From NCBI GenBank assembly GCA_049578505.1, contig JBAUMC010000090.1, forward strand, positions 40,272 through 104,271: 64,000 bases of DNA, in the 5' to 3' direction. The notes beneath the pieces are model-generated. The model was not told where the DNA came from. It did not search any database and saw only the letters and a list, made by a program, of their open reading frames with translations. The DNA is from JAGVPT01 sp049578505 (lineage in GTDB: Bacteria; Bacteroidota; Ignavibacteria; UBA10030; UBA8401). This document shows, piece after piece, positions 16,411 through 25,484 of the stretch (positions are counted from its first letter, which is position 1; every line of letters begins with the position of its first letter). Position numbers and translations under genes: made by a program.

Positions 16411-16791
16411 TTGGAAAAAGAACACAAGATTTACGAGACGACATTCATCGTCAATGCGGCGCTCGACGATGCTCAGATTGATGCCGTTATCGAAAAAGTT
16501 AAAGACGTCATCGTGAAAAACGGCGGTGAGGCTCGTTCATTGGAAAAGTGGGGGCGAAAACGCCTCGCCTACACCGTCGACAAAAAAAATAACGGATTTT
16601 ATGCGTTTTTCGAATTCAAAGGGCCCGGCGATCTCATTGCTAAACTCGACCGGCATTACCAGTTAGACGAACAGATCATCCGCTATTTAACGATACAATT
16701 GGACAAGAAAGCGCTTAAGGCAAAAGAAATCGCTTCTGCACTTCAGAAGAGTCAAGCGGCTGCACCGGGCATTGGAGATGTGGTTGTTTAA
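16411..16791 (+). CDS. rpsF: 30S ribosomal protein S6
   Basis: S6 of the small subunit, partner of S18 (126 aa). The start is TTG at 16411: AAAGGAG lies 8 nt upstream and MEKEHKIYETTFIVN is the standard N-terminus. The upstream in-frame ATG at 16375 has no usable ribosome site. The KWGRKRLAYTVDKKNNGFY segment is the S18/RNA-contacting strand pair. First gene of an rpsF-rpsR-rplI operon; no ssb gene lies between S6 and S18. The preceding 100 bp are AT-rich and should hold its promoter. Confidence 0.93.
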   Translation: MEKEHKIYETTFIVNAALDDAQIDAVIEKVKDVIVKNGGEARSLEKWGRKRLAYTVDKKNNGFYAFFEFKGPGDLIAKLDRHYQLDEQIIRYLTIQLDKKALKAKEIASALQKSQAAAPGIGDVVV

Positions 16792-16842
16792 ACAAGTTAA
16801 ACTTCATTGACAACAACAGAATTTTAAAAAGGAGAATTCACT

Positions 16843-17127
16843 GTGTTTCATCAAAATCAGAACCGACGTGGAGGCGATGACAGACGGGAAAAACGCGATT
16901 CGAATGCAATACGAAAGAAACGCACCTGCCGCTTCTGCGACTCGAAGGAAATCTATATCGACTATAAAGATGAAAAGAAATTGTACCGATTTATCACCGA
17001 GCAGGGAAAAATAATTCCAAAACGCATTACCGGCTCGTGTGCAAAACATCAACGACAGTTGGTGAAAGCGATCAAACGAGCGCGGCACCTTGCCTTGCTT
17101 CCTTTTGTTTCCGACGCTATTAAATAA
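16843..17127 (+). CDS. rpsR: 30S ribosomal protein S18
   Basis: S18, 94 aa, GTG start with AAAAGGAG upstream. The CRFC pair and a later Cys-His (GSCAKHQR) form the zinc-ligand pattern of C+ S18 proteins. The N-terminal 25 residues are charged and likely disordered until assembly. It sits between S6 and L9. Confidence 0.94.
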   Translation: MFHQNQNRRGGDDRREKRDSNAIRKKRTCRFCDSKEIYIDYKDEKKLYRFITEQGKIIPKRITGSCAKHQRQLVKAIKRARHLALLPFVSDAIK

Positions 17128-17157
17128 ATTGAATCCAACAAAGCCTGTGGAGAAAGT

Positions 17158-17601
17158 ATGAAAGTCATTTTACGTCAGGATTTCGAGACCCTGGGAAAAA
17201 TCGGAGAAGTTGTAGCCGTGAAGGATGGTTACGCGCGCAACTATCTTATTCCGCGCAGCATCGCCTACCGCGCGACAACAAGCAGCCTTCGCGCGCTCGA
17301 CGAAGAAAAGAAACAACATGAACGCCAGGAGCAGAAACAATTTAAGGAGGCGGAAAAACTCGGCGGCGAACTCGAAAAGCTTTCCGTCACAATTCCGATG
17401 AAAGTTGGCGAGGACGACAAACTGTTCGGTTCCGTCACCTCTCAAATGATTGCGGATGCATTGAAGGAAAAAGGGTTTACGGTAGACAAGCGAACGATAG
17501 AGTTGGAGGAGCCGATCAAAACGCTCGGCATTTTCGAAGTGCCCGTGAAACTTCACACAAAAGTGAGCGCAAAAGCGAAGGTGTGGGTCGTTCGGGAATG
17601 A
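17158..17601 (+). CDS. rplI: 50S ribosomal protein L9
   Basis: L9, 147 aa: N-terminal rRNA-binding domain (LRQDFETLGKIGEVVAVKDG, YARNYLIPR), a central long charged helix (about 45-75) and the C-terminal domain with GSVTSQMIADALKEKGFTVD. It is the last gene of the S6-S18-L9 operon, followed by a strong terminator. Confidence 0.95.
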   Translation: MKVILRQDFETLGKIGEVVAVKDGYARNYLIPRSIAYRATTSSLRALDEEKKQHERQEQKQFKEAEKLGGELEKLSVTIPMKVGEDDKLFGSVTSQMIADALKEKGFTVDKRTIELEEPIKTLGIFEVPVKLHTKVSAKAKVWVVRE

Positions 17602-17621
17602 CTTCCCTGCGTTCTTGTTTT

Positions 17622-17659
17622 ATACCTGACGTCACAACCAGACCGTCAGGTATTTTTTT
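17622..17659 (+). terminator. Terminator of the rpsF-rpsR-rplI operon
   Basis: Perfect 10 bp stem ATACCTGACG/CGTCAGGTAT (17622-17631 and 17644-17653) with a 12 nt loop and a following T-run. It separates the ribosomal operon from argH. Confidence 0.9.
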
Positions 17660-17688
17660 ATCATGCTTTATAGAGCAAGGAGTTAGCC

Positions 17689-19083
17689 ATGGCACATCAA
17701 CATCCACTCTGGAGTGGAAGGTTCAAAGAGCCGCTGTCCGAATTAGCACTTAAGTTCTCTTCTTCTGTGGACCTTGATAAACAATTGTATCAGGAAGACA
17801 TAGCCGGAAGTATTGCCCATGTTGAAATGCTCGCGGCCGTGAAAATTATCTCTTCAGAAGAGTCACGCCGCATTCGCACAGCGCTGAGGGCAATCGCAAA
17901 AGAAATTGACTCCGGAAAGCTTGACCTTGCATGGGATAAAGAAGATATCCATATGGCGATTGAGCAACGCCTGATCCAAAAAATCGGACCGATGGGGGGA
18001 AAACTCCATACGGGACGAAGCAGAAACGATCAAGTTGCGCTGGACGAACGGCTTCACCTCCGCGGAGCAATCCGAGAACTCGAAAAACTCATTCTGCAGC
18101 TTCAACGCGTGCTGCTGTTCAAAGCCGAAAAATATTTTGATACCATCATGCCTGGGTACACTCATATGCAGCGGGCACAGCCGGTGTACCTCTCGCACCA
18201 CCTTCTCGCGTATACCTCGATGTTCGAACGAGATTTCGAGCGCTTCCAGGACTGCCGTAGACGGCTCAATAAGCTTCCGCTCGGCGCCGCTGCACTGGCC
18301 GGCACATCTTTTCCCATCGACCGGGCTCTGGTTGCTCGGAAGCTTGGATTTGACGGGGTCATCGAAAACAGTATGGATGCAGTAAGCGACCGTGATTACC
18401 TTATAGAATTTATTTCCGCATGCAGCATCGTCATGACTCATCTAAGCAGGCTCGCGGAAGAAATCGTGCTCTGGAGCTCGCAAGAGTTCGGCTTTGCGAA
18501 AACCGACGATGCGTATACGACGGGAAGCAGTATTATGCCTCAGAAGAAGAATCCCGACATGGCGGAGTTGGTTCGCGGGAAAGCTGGAAGGGTGTACGGC
18601 GACCTAATCAATATTCTGACAATCATGAAGGGATTGCCGCTTGCGTATAACCGCGACATGCAAGAAGACAAATTCCCACTCTTCGATGCTGTCGCAACAA
18701 CACGGCAATGCCTCTTCATATTCTCGCACATTCTTGTTCACACAAAATTTGAAAAGAACAGGTTTGAAGAAGAATTAAAGAATGATTTTCTGACAGCTAC
18801 CGAGATTGCAGATTATCTCGTAAAAAAGGGAACTCCCTTCAGAGACGCTCATGCAACTACCGGAAAAATTGTTGCCTACGCGATCGAACATAAAGAAGGC
18901 CTTTCTGATCTCACATTGCAGGAGTTGAAACGCTTCTCTTCCCTTATCGAAGACGATGTCTTTGATTTGCTCGACCCCCATAAAAGCATCGAACACAAAA
19001 AGTCGGCGGGAAGCACTTCTCCCCAGGAAATAAAGAAACAAATTGTCCATTGGACGCGGGTATTGAAGAACAGAAAAATATAG
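17689..19083 (+). CDS. argH: Argininosuccinate lyase
   Basis: Final step of arginine synthesis: argininosuccinate to arginine plus fumarate. The fumarase/aspartase-superfamily signature GSSIMPQKKNPDMAELVRGK holds the catalytic Ser; TGRSRNDQVALDERL and GYTHMQRAQPVYLSHHLLAY give the other conserved regions. Full-length at 464 aa. AAGGAG precedes the ATG. No other arg genes are adjacent; the terminator upstream suggests independent transcription, though no clear promoter is visible in 17660-17688. Confidence 0.95.
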   Translation: MAHQHPLWSGRFKEPLSELALKFSSSVDLDKQLYQEDIAGSIAHVEMLAAVKIISSEESRRIRTALRAIAKEIDSGKLDLAWDKEDIHMAIEQRLIQKIGPMGGKLHTGRSRNDQVALDERLHLRGAIRELEKLILQLQRVLLFKAEKYFDTIMPGYTHMQRAQPVYLSHHLLAYTSMFERDFERFQDCRRRLNKLPLGAAALAGTSFPIDRALVARKLGFDGVIENSMDAVSDRDYLIEFISACSIVMTHLSRLAEEIVLWSSQEFGFAKTDDAYTTGSSIMPQKKNPDMAELVRGKAGRVYGDLINILTIMKGLPLAYNRDMQEDKFPLFDAVATTRQCLFIFSHILVHTKFEKNRFEEELKNDFLTATEIADYLVKKGTPFRDAHATTGKIVAYAIEHKEGLSDLTLQELKRFSSLIEDDVFDLLDPHKSIEHKKSAGSTSPQEIKKQIVHWTRVLKNRKI

Positions 19084-19112
19084 GGTTTGTAATTGGCGTT
19101 GCTAGGACTACT

Positions 19113-20762
19113 CTAGTTGCTTAGTGACTTCAGCCGCACGGACTCAAACTCATCCCCCTTATTCCATTGAGGCATCGTCGGCTGGTTGGCAAGAAGATAA
19201 GCGAGGTGAAAATAGAACTTCGCTTCTTGGATCGTTCCTTCGTAAGTCCAATCGCTCCGAATCTCATCGCTCGGCTGATGGTAGTTATAGTCGTTATACT
19301 CCTCGGCCATTTTCTTCCCCCAATCTGCTGGCTTTCCGACAAAATCAAGTCCCGGGTCAAAATAGGCCGTAGGTACACCGACGGCGGCGAAGCTGAATTG
19401 GTCTGAACGATAGAACATTCCCTGTTCGGGAAACTGATCCGGCTTCACGACAAAACCGGCAGTTTCCGCCGCCTCATTAACATCTTCATCGATAGTCGAC
19501 CGCCCTTTTCCTATCATCGAAATGTCCCGCGTTTTGCCGAACATATTAACTCCATCCATATTGATATCAGCTGCGATTTTTCCTGCCGGAAATGTCGGAT
19601 GGGAAGCATAATATTCCGAACCGAGCGTGCCTGCTTCTTCCCCTCCCACAAGCAGAAACAATATTGATCTTCTCGGCTTATGTGTTAGCCGGGCGAAACC
19701 CTGCGCCAATGTTAGCACCATGCTTACTCCCGACGCATTGTCCAGGGCGCCGTTATCTATCGAATCTCCGTTTACCGGCTGAACAATCCCCAGATGGTCA
19801 AAATGAGCTGTGAACACGACAACTTCTTTTGAAAGAAGTGAATCGCTTCCGCGCATTAGACCCGCGACATTAGCCGTTGTCAATTTTCTAATCGTGTTAT
19901 GGATGTGTACCGAGGCTTTTATCCCGAGCGAAATCGGCCTGAATTTTCTTGATCGCGCATTGTTCATTATTGTTCCAAGATCTTTTCCAGCCATCGCCAC
20001 CAGACGTTTGCTCGCGCTTTCCGACAACCACGATTTCAACTTTATCGGTGCTTCATTCGAATCGGCAAGCGAAAAGTTTTCTCCTGTCCATGAAGTTTGC
20101 ACTACTTGAAACGGATATCCAGCGGATTCGTTTGTATGAATGATAATGGCGCCAGCTGCCCTCTTGCGAGCTGCGATCTCATATTTATATGTCCATCGGC
20201 CGTAATACGTCCTTGCTTTACCGCCGAAAAATTTTGGATCTTCACTGGGTGGATCATCGTTCATCATCAACAACACTTTGCCAGCAACGTCGACTCCTTT
20301 ATAGTCGTCCCAATTCTGCTCCGGCGCAACTATGCCGTATCCGACGAACACAATTTCCGCGTTTGAGATGTCGACATTATCGTCCTGTAGTCCCGAGAAA
20401 CCGATGAACTCTTCGCGAAACTTAAAGCGCTCCTCCTTCGACCCATGCTTTGCAATAAGCTCCATCGAGGGGTCAGCCGTCATCCCGATGATCGGGAAGC
20501 GTTGAAGATACGTTCCACTCTCGCCCCCCGGTTCGAGATCGAGCAGTTGGAATTGTGAAACAAGATATTTTTGGGTTACCGCATCTCCACGGGTAGCCGG
20601 CGCGCGCCCTTCCAGCAAATCATCGGCCAAGAATTTTAGGTGACTTTGAAAAACATGCGAATTGATTACAGCAAAAGCCTGTTCTTCATCTTCGGTCATT
20701 TGAGCTTGGACAGATACGAGCGATATCAACAGACATCCAACCATAAGACCGGTTATTTTCAC
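19113..20762 (-). CDS. Secreted M28-family zinc metallopeptidase with PA domain
   Basis: Exported aminopeptidase-like enzyme. A signal peptide spans the N-terminus (KITGLMVGCLLISLVSVQAQ). A protease-associated (PA) domain lies at about 110-270 (GVDVAGKVLLMMNDDP), then the M28 catalytic domain with zinc ligands in FTAHFDHLG, LDNASGVSM, GGEEAGTLGS and DINMDGVN, and a late His in NYHQPSDE. The start is GTG at 20762: AAGAGG lies upstream and this gives a clean signal peptide. A longer frame to 20795 would bury the signal. About 549 aa. It is convergent with argH. Confidence 0.9.
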   Translation of the reverse strand: MKITGLMVGCLLISLVSVQAQMTEDEEQAFAVINSHVFQSHLKFLADDLLEGRAPATRGDAVTQKYLVSQFQLLDLEPGGESGTYLQRFPIIGMTADPSMELIAKHGSKEERFKFREEFIGFSGLQDDNVDISNAEIVFVGYGIVAPEQNWDDYKGVDVAGKVLLMMNDDPPSEDPKFFGGKARTYYGRWTYKYEIAARKRAAGAIIIHTNESAGYPFQVVQTSWTGENFSLADSNEAPIKLKSWLSESASKRLVAMAGKDLGTIMNNARSRKFRPISLGIKASVHIHNTIRKLTTANVAGLMRGSDSLLSKEVVVFTAHFDHLGIVQPVNGDSIDNGALDNASGVSMVLTLAQGFARLTHKPRRSILFLLVGGEEAGTLGSEYYASHPTFPAGKIAADINMDGVNMFGKTRDISMIGKGRSTIDEDVNEAAETAGFVVKPDQFPEQGMFYRSDQFSFAAVGVPTAYFDPGLDFVGKPADWGKKMAEEYNDYNYHQPSDEIRSDWTYEGTIQEAKFYFHLAYLLANQPTMPQWNKGDEFESVRLKSLSN

Positions 20763-20835
20763 GATTCTATTCCTCTTAAAAAATAGGGAGCTCACGCGCT
20801 TCTTCTACCGTCAACGATCTTGGTATCTACAACTC

Positions 20836-21264
20836 CTATTTTATGTCAACCTTCAATTGAAAAGCGGCAACAGCCGTCAACAACATTGCAAGCAAACTAA
20901 ACGAAGCGGCAAAAGGGAAAAAGAAAATCAGCTCATTAATGCCCCAGGCTAAAAGAATTGCTGAGACTGTAATGAGTATTTTCTTGGCAAGGGCTGGATT
21001 TTGAGACACCGAACCGGAAACAATCCACAGAATAGCAGCTATTAACAATATCGCCAACGCAGAAGCAAACCCATAGCCGTCGTAATAATCACCCATACTT
21101 CTCATCGCACCCATGAAGGGAAACTTGTGATCAGTCATTTGACTTATGACCTGCTGTTTTTCCGGATCAGTCGCCTGTTTCCATGTCAGGCTTCCACCTA
21201 TGTGCCCGACGTCATGCAGGATCATAACTATGGAAGCAATTCTCAGCAATAATTTTGGTTTCAT
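20836..21264 (-). CDS. Four-helix membrane protein of unknown function
   Basis: Small integral membrane protein (142 aa) with four predicted helices: one at the N-terminus (LLLRIASIVMILHDVGHIGG), then SALAILLIAAILWIV, ILITVSAILLAWGINELIFFF and LLAMLLTAVAAF. Conserved-looking polar spots are HDVGHIGGS and MRSMGDYYDGYG. I have seen similar short proteins annotated as hypothetical in Bacteroidota. The start at 21264 has GGAG 7 nt upstream; the frame is open to 21312. No function is assigned. Confidence 0.7.
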   Translation of the reverse strand: MKPKLLLRIASIVMILHDVGHIGGSLTWKQATDPEKQQVISQMTDHKFPFMGAMRSMGDYYDGYGFASALAILLIAAILWIVSGSVSQNPALAKKILITVSAILLAWGINELIFFFPFAASFSLLAMLLTAVAAFQLKVDIK

Positions 21265-21337
21265 AAGAATCTCCATGTGTTTGTAAGTAACCCAAAAGCC
21301 GGCTCGCCGCATCAGGTAAAAAAATCGTCGCTAGCTA

Positions 21338-22549
21338 CTAACAATGTATCTTTACAATTTCTTGTTGAATCGGCTCCCCTGGAATGATAATTTTTTTCTG
21401 CTTCGATACATAAACATCGATTTCCAAACGTATGCCGAATTCACCCGGGAGATAAATACCCGGTTCGATGGAAAAACAAGTTTCCGGGATAATTTCTCGC
21501 TGGTCGTGAGTCTCAAGGTTATCAATATTTGCCCCGTTTCCATGAACCTCCACGCCGATGTTGTGCCCCGTGCGATGAATAAAATATTCCCCGTAACCTT
21601 TATCAGCGATGTGTTTTCGAGTGACATCGTCCACGTCGCATCCCAGAACTTTCCGGCCGCTTGCAAATTCGTACTTTAAAAAGTCTACCGCTTCATCACG
21701 CGCTCCCTTCACGATTTCAAAGACTTTCTGAAACTTGGCAGGAATATTATCTCCCGCATACGCAACCCAAGTGATATCAGAATAGACACTCTCCGCTTTG
21801 TTCCTTTTCGCCCAGAGATCGATCAATACATAATCCCCCTTCTTGATCTCAGAAAAGATTTCTCTGGTCGGTTCATAGTGAGGATTTGCTCCGTTGGCAT
21901 TGACTGAACAATTAGGTGCGTCGTCGATAACGAGGTCGTTCTCTTTGAAGTATTCCATCATTCGTTGCTGCACGTCGTACTCCGTCACTTTTTTCCCCGC
22001 CCGGAGCCTCTCCCCAATGAACCCGAATGCGATATCGACAGTCTTGCGCAATACTTTGGAGGTTTCAAACTGATCCACGCGCTGCTCCTCAGTCCAGCGG
22101 GCTTCAAAATATTGAACTATGTCTCCGGAAGAGACGACGTCAACGCCAAATGACCGGATAAGTTCGACCGTCCCCGCATCGACCTTTGAGACATAGGGAA
22201 TTGAATTGTTCGGAGAGTACTCCATCGCGACCGATGCTGTTCCAGTGAGCGCTTTTTTTAAGCCATCCTGGAGCGACTGCCAGCTTACATAAACTGTTTT
22301 ATCGCCCGGGAGATGGTCTAAATTATATTGTTCGATCCCATGGACAAGTTTCTGCGGCGATCCTTGTGCAGGAATAAAGTAGAAGTAGCGCCTCATTTGA
22401 GTTAAATGAGGAGGAAGTTCCAGTAATTTCGAGGCAAATACATTGGACTGTCGAAAATTGTATAGCAGCCATCCGCCAAGTTTATAGCTTCTCAGCGTCG
22501 CTTGGATTGCAGAAACCTTTTGAGCCAATTCTTCAGTTTTTGATGCCAT
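21338..22549 (-). CDS. M24-family metallopeptidase (Xaa-Pro aminopeptidase-like)
   Basis: Cytoplasmic creatinase/prolidase-fold peptidase (403 aa). The N-terminal creatinase-like domain spans about 1-175. The pita-bread catalytic domain has the five metal ligands: Asp in VLIDLWAK, Asp in VYSDITW, His in RTGHNIG, Glu in SIEPGIYLPG and Glu in IRLEIDVYV. The start at ATG 22549 has AAGGA 9 nt upstream; the frame is open to 22624. The precise specificity (Xaa-Pro peptides) is a family inference. Confidence 0.88.
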   Translation of the reverse strand: MASKTEELAQKVSAIQATLRSYKLGGWLLYNFRQSNVFASKLLELPPHLTQMRRYFYFIPAQGSPQKLVHGIEQYNLDHLPGDKTVYVSWQSLQDGLKKALTGTASVAMEYSPNNSIPYVSKVDAGTVELIRSFGVDVVSSGDIVQYFEARWTEEQRVDQFETSKVLRKTVDIAFGFIGERLRAGKKVTEYDVQQRMMEYFKENDLVIDDAPNCSVNANGANPHYEPTREIFSEIKKGDYVLIDLWAKRNKAESVYSDITWVAYAGDNIPAKFQKVFEIVKGARDEAVDFLKYEFASGRKVLGCDVDDVTRKHIADKGYGEYFIHRTGHNIGVEVHGNGANIDNLETHDQREIIPETCFSIEPGIYLPGEFGIRLEIDVYVSKQKKIIIPGEPIQQEIVKIHC

Positions 22550-22626
22550 GAGAAATATCCTTCGTGCTAGTGGAGCGCTATTGTTCGCAAAACATGTGCG
22601 GCAATATAAATAATTCTCGTGCAAAT

Positions 22627-22660
22627 AAAAATCCCCGAATGCATTGTTGCATTCGGGGAT
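22627..22660 (-). terminator. Terminator of the groES-groEL operon
   Basis: Thirteen-pair perfect stem ATCCCCGAATGCA/TGCATTCGGGGAT with a TTGT loop, followed on the minus strand by TTTTTA. It lies 27 bp past the groEL stop. Confidence 0.92.
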
Positions 22661-22686
22661 TGTGTTCTGTTTTACGACAAGACTTT

Positions 22687-24321
22687 TTAGTACATGTCGC
22701 CCATGCCGCCGCCACCAGGCATTGGGGGCATAGCCTTTTTTTCCTCAGGTTTTTCAACGATTGTTGCTTCGGTTGTCAATAACAATGCTGCAACACTCGC
22801 TGCATTTTCAATCGCAATTCGAGTTACCTTTGTCGGATCGATCACGCCCGAATCGACAAGGTTCTCATATTTCTCCGTAAGCGCATTGAAACCGAAGTTA
22901 CCTTTTTCGCTCTTTACTTTATCGACGACGACGGACCCTTCGAGCCCGGCATTTGCGACGATTTGACGAATTGGCTCTTCAAGAGCGCGTTTAACTATCT
23001 CAACGCCAGTTTTCTGATCTTCGTTCGTAGTCTTAACTTCATCGAGCTTCGGAATTGCACGCAGGTACGCGACACCGCCGCCGGGGACAATTCCTTCTTC
23101 GACAGCTGCCCTTGTTGCATGAAGTGCGTCTTCAACGCGCGCTTTTTTCTCTTTCATCTCGACTTCGGTTGAGGCGCCGATCTTCAACACCGCAACGCCG
23201 CCCGAGAGCTTTGCGAGACGTTCCTGAAGTTTTTCTTTATCATAATCAGACGTAGTCTTATCAATCTGACCCTTGATTTCATTGATTCGTTTCTTGATCT
23301 CATCCTTCTTACCGGCACCTTCGACAATTGTCGTATTGTCTTTATCGACTACGACTTTCTTTGCGGTGCCTAAATATGAGAGGGTGGCGTTCTCGAGTTT
23401 GAACCCCTTTTCCTCAGAGATCACAGTACCGTTCGTTAACACGGCAATATCTTCAAGCATCGCTTTTCGTCGATCGCCGAATCCCGGAGCTTTTACCGCA
23501 ACAACGCGAAGAGTTCCGCGAATCTTGTTCACGACCAGTGTTGCGAGTGCTTCACCTTCGACCTCTTCCGCGATCAGTACCATAGACTTCCCAGACTGCG
23601 CAGCCTTTTCGAGAATTGGGAGAAGGTCCTTCATTGAGCTGATCTTCTTGTCATGAATTAGAATGAGCGGATCTTCGAGGACCGCTTCCATCGTGTCGGC
23701 ATCCGTCACAAAGTACGGCGAGAGGTATCCGCGATCAAACTGCATTCCTTCGACAACGTCCATCGTCGTCTCAGTCCCTTTTGCTTCCTCAACAGTGATG
23801 ACGCCATCCTTGCCGACTTTGTCCATCGCATCCGCGATGAGAGTTCCAATCGTCGGATCGTTGTTTGCGGAGATAGAGCCGACCTGAGCAATTTCTTTCT
23901 TGCCTTCGACTGGCCGGCTGATTTTCTTCAGTTCCTCAATGACCCTTGACACTGCAAGATCAATGCCGCGTTTCAAATCCATCGGATTGGCCCCAGCGGT
24001 AACATTCTTGAGGCCTTCGCGAACAATTGCTTGGGCAAGAACGGTAGCAGTCGTCGTTCCATCGCCTGCAACGTCTGATGTCTTCGAGGCGACCTCGCGG
24101 ACCATCTGCGCGCCCATGTTTTCGATTGGATCTTCGAGTTCAACTTCCTTTGCCACGGTGACGCCGTCTTTAGTAATGGTCGGCGCACCGAACTTTTTAT
24201 CGATCACCACGTTGCGGCCTTTCGGTCCCAACGTAACCTTCACTGCATTCGCAAGCTGGTCAACACCGCGTTTCAGCGCTGCGCGAGCATCAAAGTCGTA
24301 CTGAATTATTTTTGCTCCCAT
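22687..24321 (-). CDS. groL: Chaperonin GroEL (Hsp60)
   Basis: ATP-driven folding chamber subunit of 544 aa. Hallmarks: VTLGPKGRNVVIDKKFGAP and GDGTTTATVLAQ in the equatorial domain, AVKAPGFGDRRKAMLEDIA in the apical/intermediate region, and the Gly-Met tail MPGGGGMGDMY. Second gene of the groES-groEL operon under CIRCE control. Confidence 0.98.
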   Translation of the reverse strand: MGAKIIQYDFDARAALKRGVDQLANAVKVTLGPKGRNVVIDKKFGAPTITKDGVTVAKEVELEDPIENMGAQMVREVASKTSDVAGDGTTTATVLAQAIVREGLKNVTAGANPMDLKRGIDLAVSRVIEELKKISRPVEGKKEIAQVGSISANNDPTIGTLIADAMDKVGKDGVITVEEAKGTETTMDVVEGMQFDRGYLSPYFVTDADTMEAVLEDPLILIHDKKISSMKDLLPILEKAAQSGKSMVLIAEEVEGEALATLVVNKIRGTLRVVAVKAPGFGDRRKAMLEDIAVLTNGTVISEEKGFKLENATLSYLGTAKKVVVDKDNTTIVEGAGKKDEIKKRINEIKGQIDKTTSDYDKEKLQERLAKLSGGVAVLKIGASTEVEMKEKKARVEDALHATRAAVEEGIVPGGGVAYLRAIPKLDEVKTTNEDQKTGVEIVKRALEEPIRQIVANAGLEGSVVVDKVKSEKGNFGFNALTEKYENLVDSGVIDPTKVTRIAIENAASVAALLLTTEATIVEKPEEKKAMPPMPGGGGMGDMY

Positions 24322-24362
24322 AAAATTAACACTCCTTTAGATATTGGTTATCGTTGATTCAA

Positions 24363-24653
24363 TTACTTCGGCATGATTGCAAAGACATCGCTTTCCCGCA
24401 TGATGAGAACTTCCTCACCATCGAGCGTCACTTCCGTCCCGGAGTATTTTCCATACAGAACTTTGTCGCCGACTTTGACTTCCATCGGAACTTTCTTCCC
24501 TTCGTCCGTAAGCTTTCCCGGTCCCGCAGCTACTACCTCGCCCCACACCGGCTTCTCTTTGGCAGTATCAGGAAGGATAATTCCGCCTTTCGTTTTTTCT
24601 TCTGCCTCGGCAGGCTTGACGACAATTCTGTCAGCCAAAGGATGTAATTTCAT
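24363..24653 (-). CDS. groS: Co-chaperonin GroES (Hsp10)
   Basis: Heptameric lid of GroEL, 96 aa. The N-terminal LHPLADRIVVKPAEAEEKTKG includes the mobile loop region (KTKGGIILPDTAKEKP), and the roof loop and GTEVTLDGEEVLIMRE end are standard. GGAG precedes the ATG. It is the first gene after the CIRCE promoter. Confidence 0.98.
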   Translation of the reverse strand: MKLHPLADRIVVKPAEAEEKTKGGIILPDTAKEKPVWGEVVAAGPGKLTDEGKKVPMEVKVGDKVLYGKYSGTEVTLDGEEVLIMRESDVFAIMPK

Positions 24654-24726
24654 ACAAGTCTCCTTAACATTAAGTTGGTACTCTGTAACTATATTTATTT
24701 TAGATAACTTAGAGCGCTTAAACCTA

Positions 24727-24753
24727 TTAGCACTCTCTGTCAGTGAGTGCTAA
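24727..24753. promoter_or_regulatory. CIRCE element (HrcA operator)
   Basis: Exact consensus inverted repeat TTAGCACTC-N9-GAGTGCTAA, about 75 bp upstream of groES. It predicts repression by HrcA and induction by heat shock. hrcA is not in this window. Confidence 0.96.
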
Positions 24754-24780
24754 TATACTTACGAATGTTGGTAAAGTCAA
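24752..24780 (-). promoter_or_regulatory. groESL promoter
   Basis: On the minus strand TTGACT (24780-24775), 17 nt spacer, TATATT (24757-24752). The CIRCE palindrome begins within the end of the -10 box, so HrcA binding would block the polymerase directly. Confidence 0.82.
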
Positions 24781-24790
24781 GTCCTTAGGG

Positions 24791-25480
24791 TTAGTTTTCC
24801 GTCCCAGAGACGATGAGAACGAATTCTCCTTTAATCTGGCGGGCAGACAATACTTGTCGGAGGGAAGACAAGGTTCCCCTCAGAATCTCTTCGAATTTTT
24901 TTGTCATTTCACGTCCGATGACAGCTTTTCGGTCACCGAATGCATTTTGAATGTCTTCGAGGGTTTTGAGGATGCGGTGGGGGGATTCGTAAAAAATAAT
25001 CGTTCGCGGCTCGTCTTTGAGTTGGGAAAGCTTTGTCGATCGCCCCTTTTTATGAGGAAGAAATCCTTCGAAAACGAACGCTTGCGTCGACATTCCGCTG
25101 GCAACGAGAACGGGAATAAACGCCGTCGGGCCAGGTAGAGGAATGACCGGCAATTTATTTTGTATGCAGGCTTGAATAATGGAATAGGCCGGGTCGGAAA
25201 TTCCCGGAGTGCCGGCGTCCGATACCAATGCTACAGCCTGTCCTTCAAGCAACTTTGCAACTATTTGAGGAACGCGAATGGTTTCGTTGTGATTGAAAAA
25301 ACTAAGAAGCGGTTTTTGAATGTGGAGATGGTCGAGCAAAACCTTGGTCGTGCGGGTATCTTCAGCGGCAATGATGTCGACCGAGGAAAGAATTTTCGCA
25401 GCCCTGTAGGTAATGTCATCAAGGTTGCCTATCGGAGTCGGGACAATATACAATGTTCCGGGCTGAATTTCTTCGGGCAT
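24791..25480 (-). CDS. rsmI: 16S rRNA (cytidine-1402-2'-O)-methyltransferase
   Basis: SAM-dependent tetrapyrrole-methylase-fold enzyme that methylates the ribose of C1402 in 16S rRNA. Motifs: LYIVPTPIGNLDDITYRA at the N-terminus, IAAEDTRTTKVLLDHL, LVSDAGTPGISDPA and PGPTAFIPVLVASGM. At 229 aa it lacks the C-terminal extension seen in some homologues. It starts 4 bp after nadE, in an apparent lat-nadE-rsmI transcript. Confidence 0.93.
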   Translation of the reverse strand: MPEEIQPGTLYIVPTPIGNLDDITYRAAKILSSVDIIAAEDTRTTKVLLDHLHIQKPLLSFFNHNETIRVPQIVAKLLEGQAVALVSDAGTPGISDPAYSIIQACIQNKLPVIPLPGPTAFIPVLVASGMSTQAFVFEGFLPHKKGRSTKLSQLKDEPRTIIFYESPHRILKTLEDIQNAFGDRKAVIGREMTKKFEEILRGTLSSLRQVLSARQIKGEFVLIVSGTEN

Positions 25481-25484
25481 CGGT

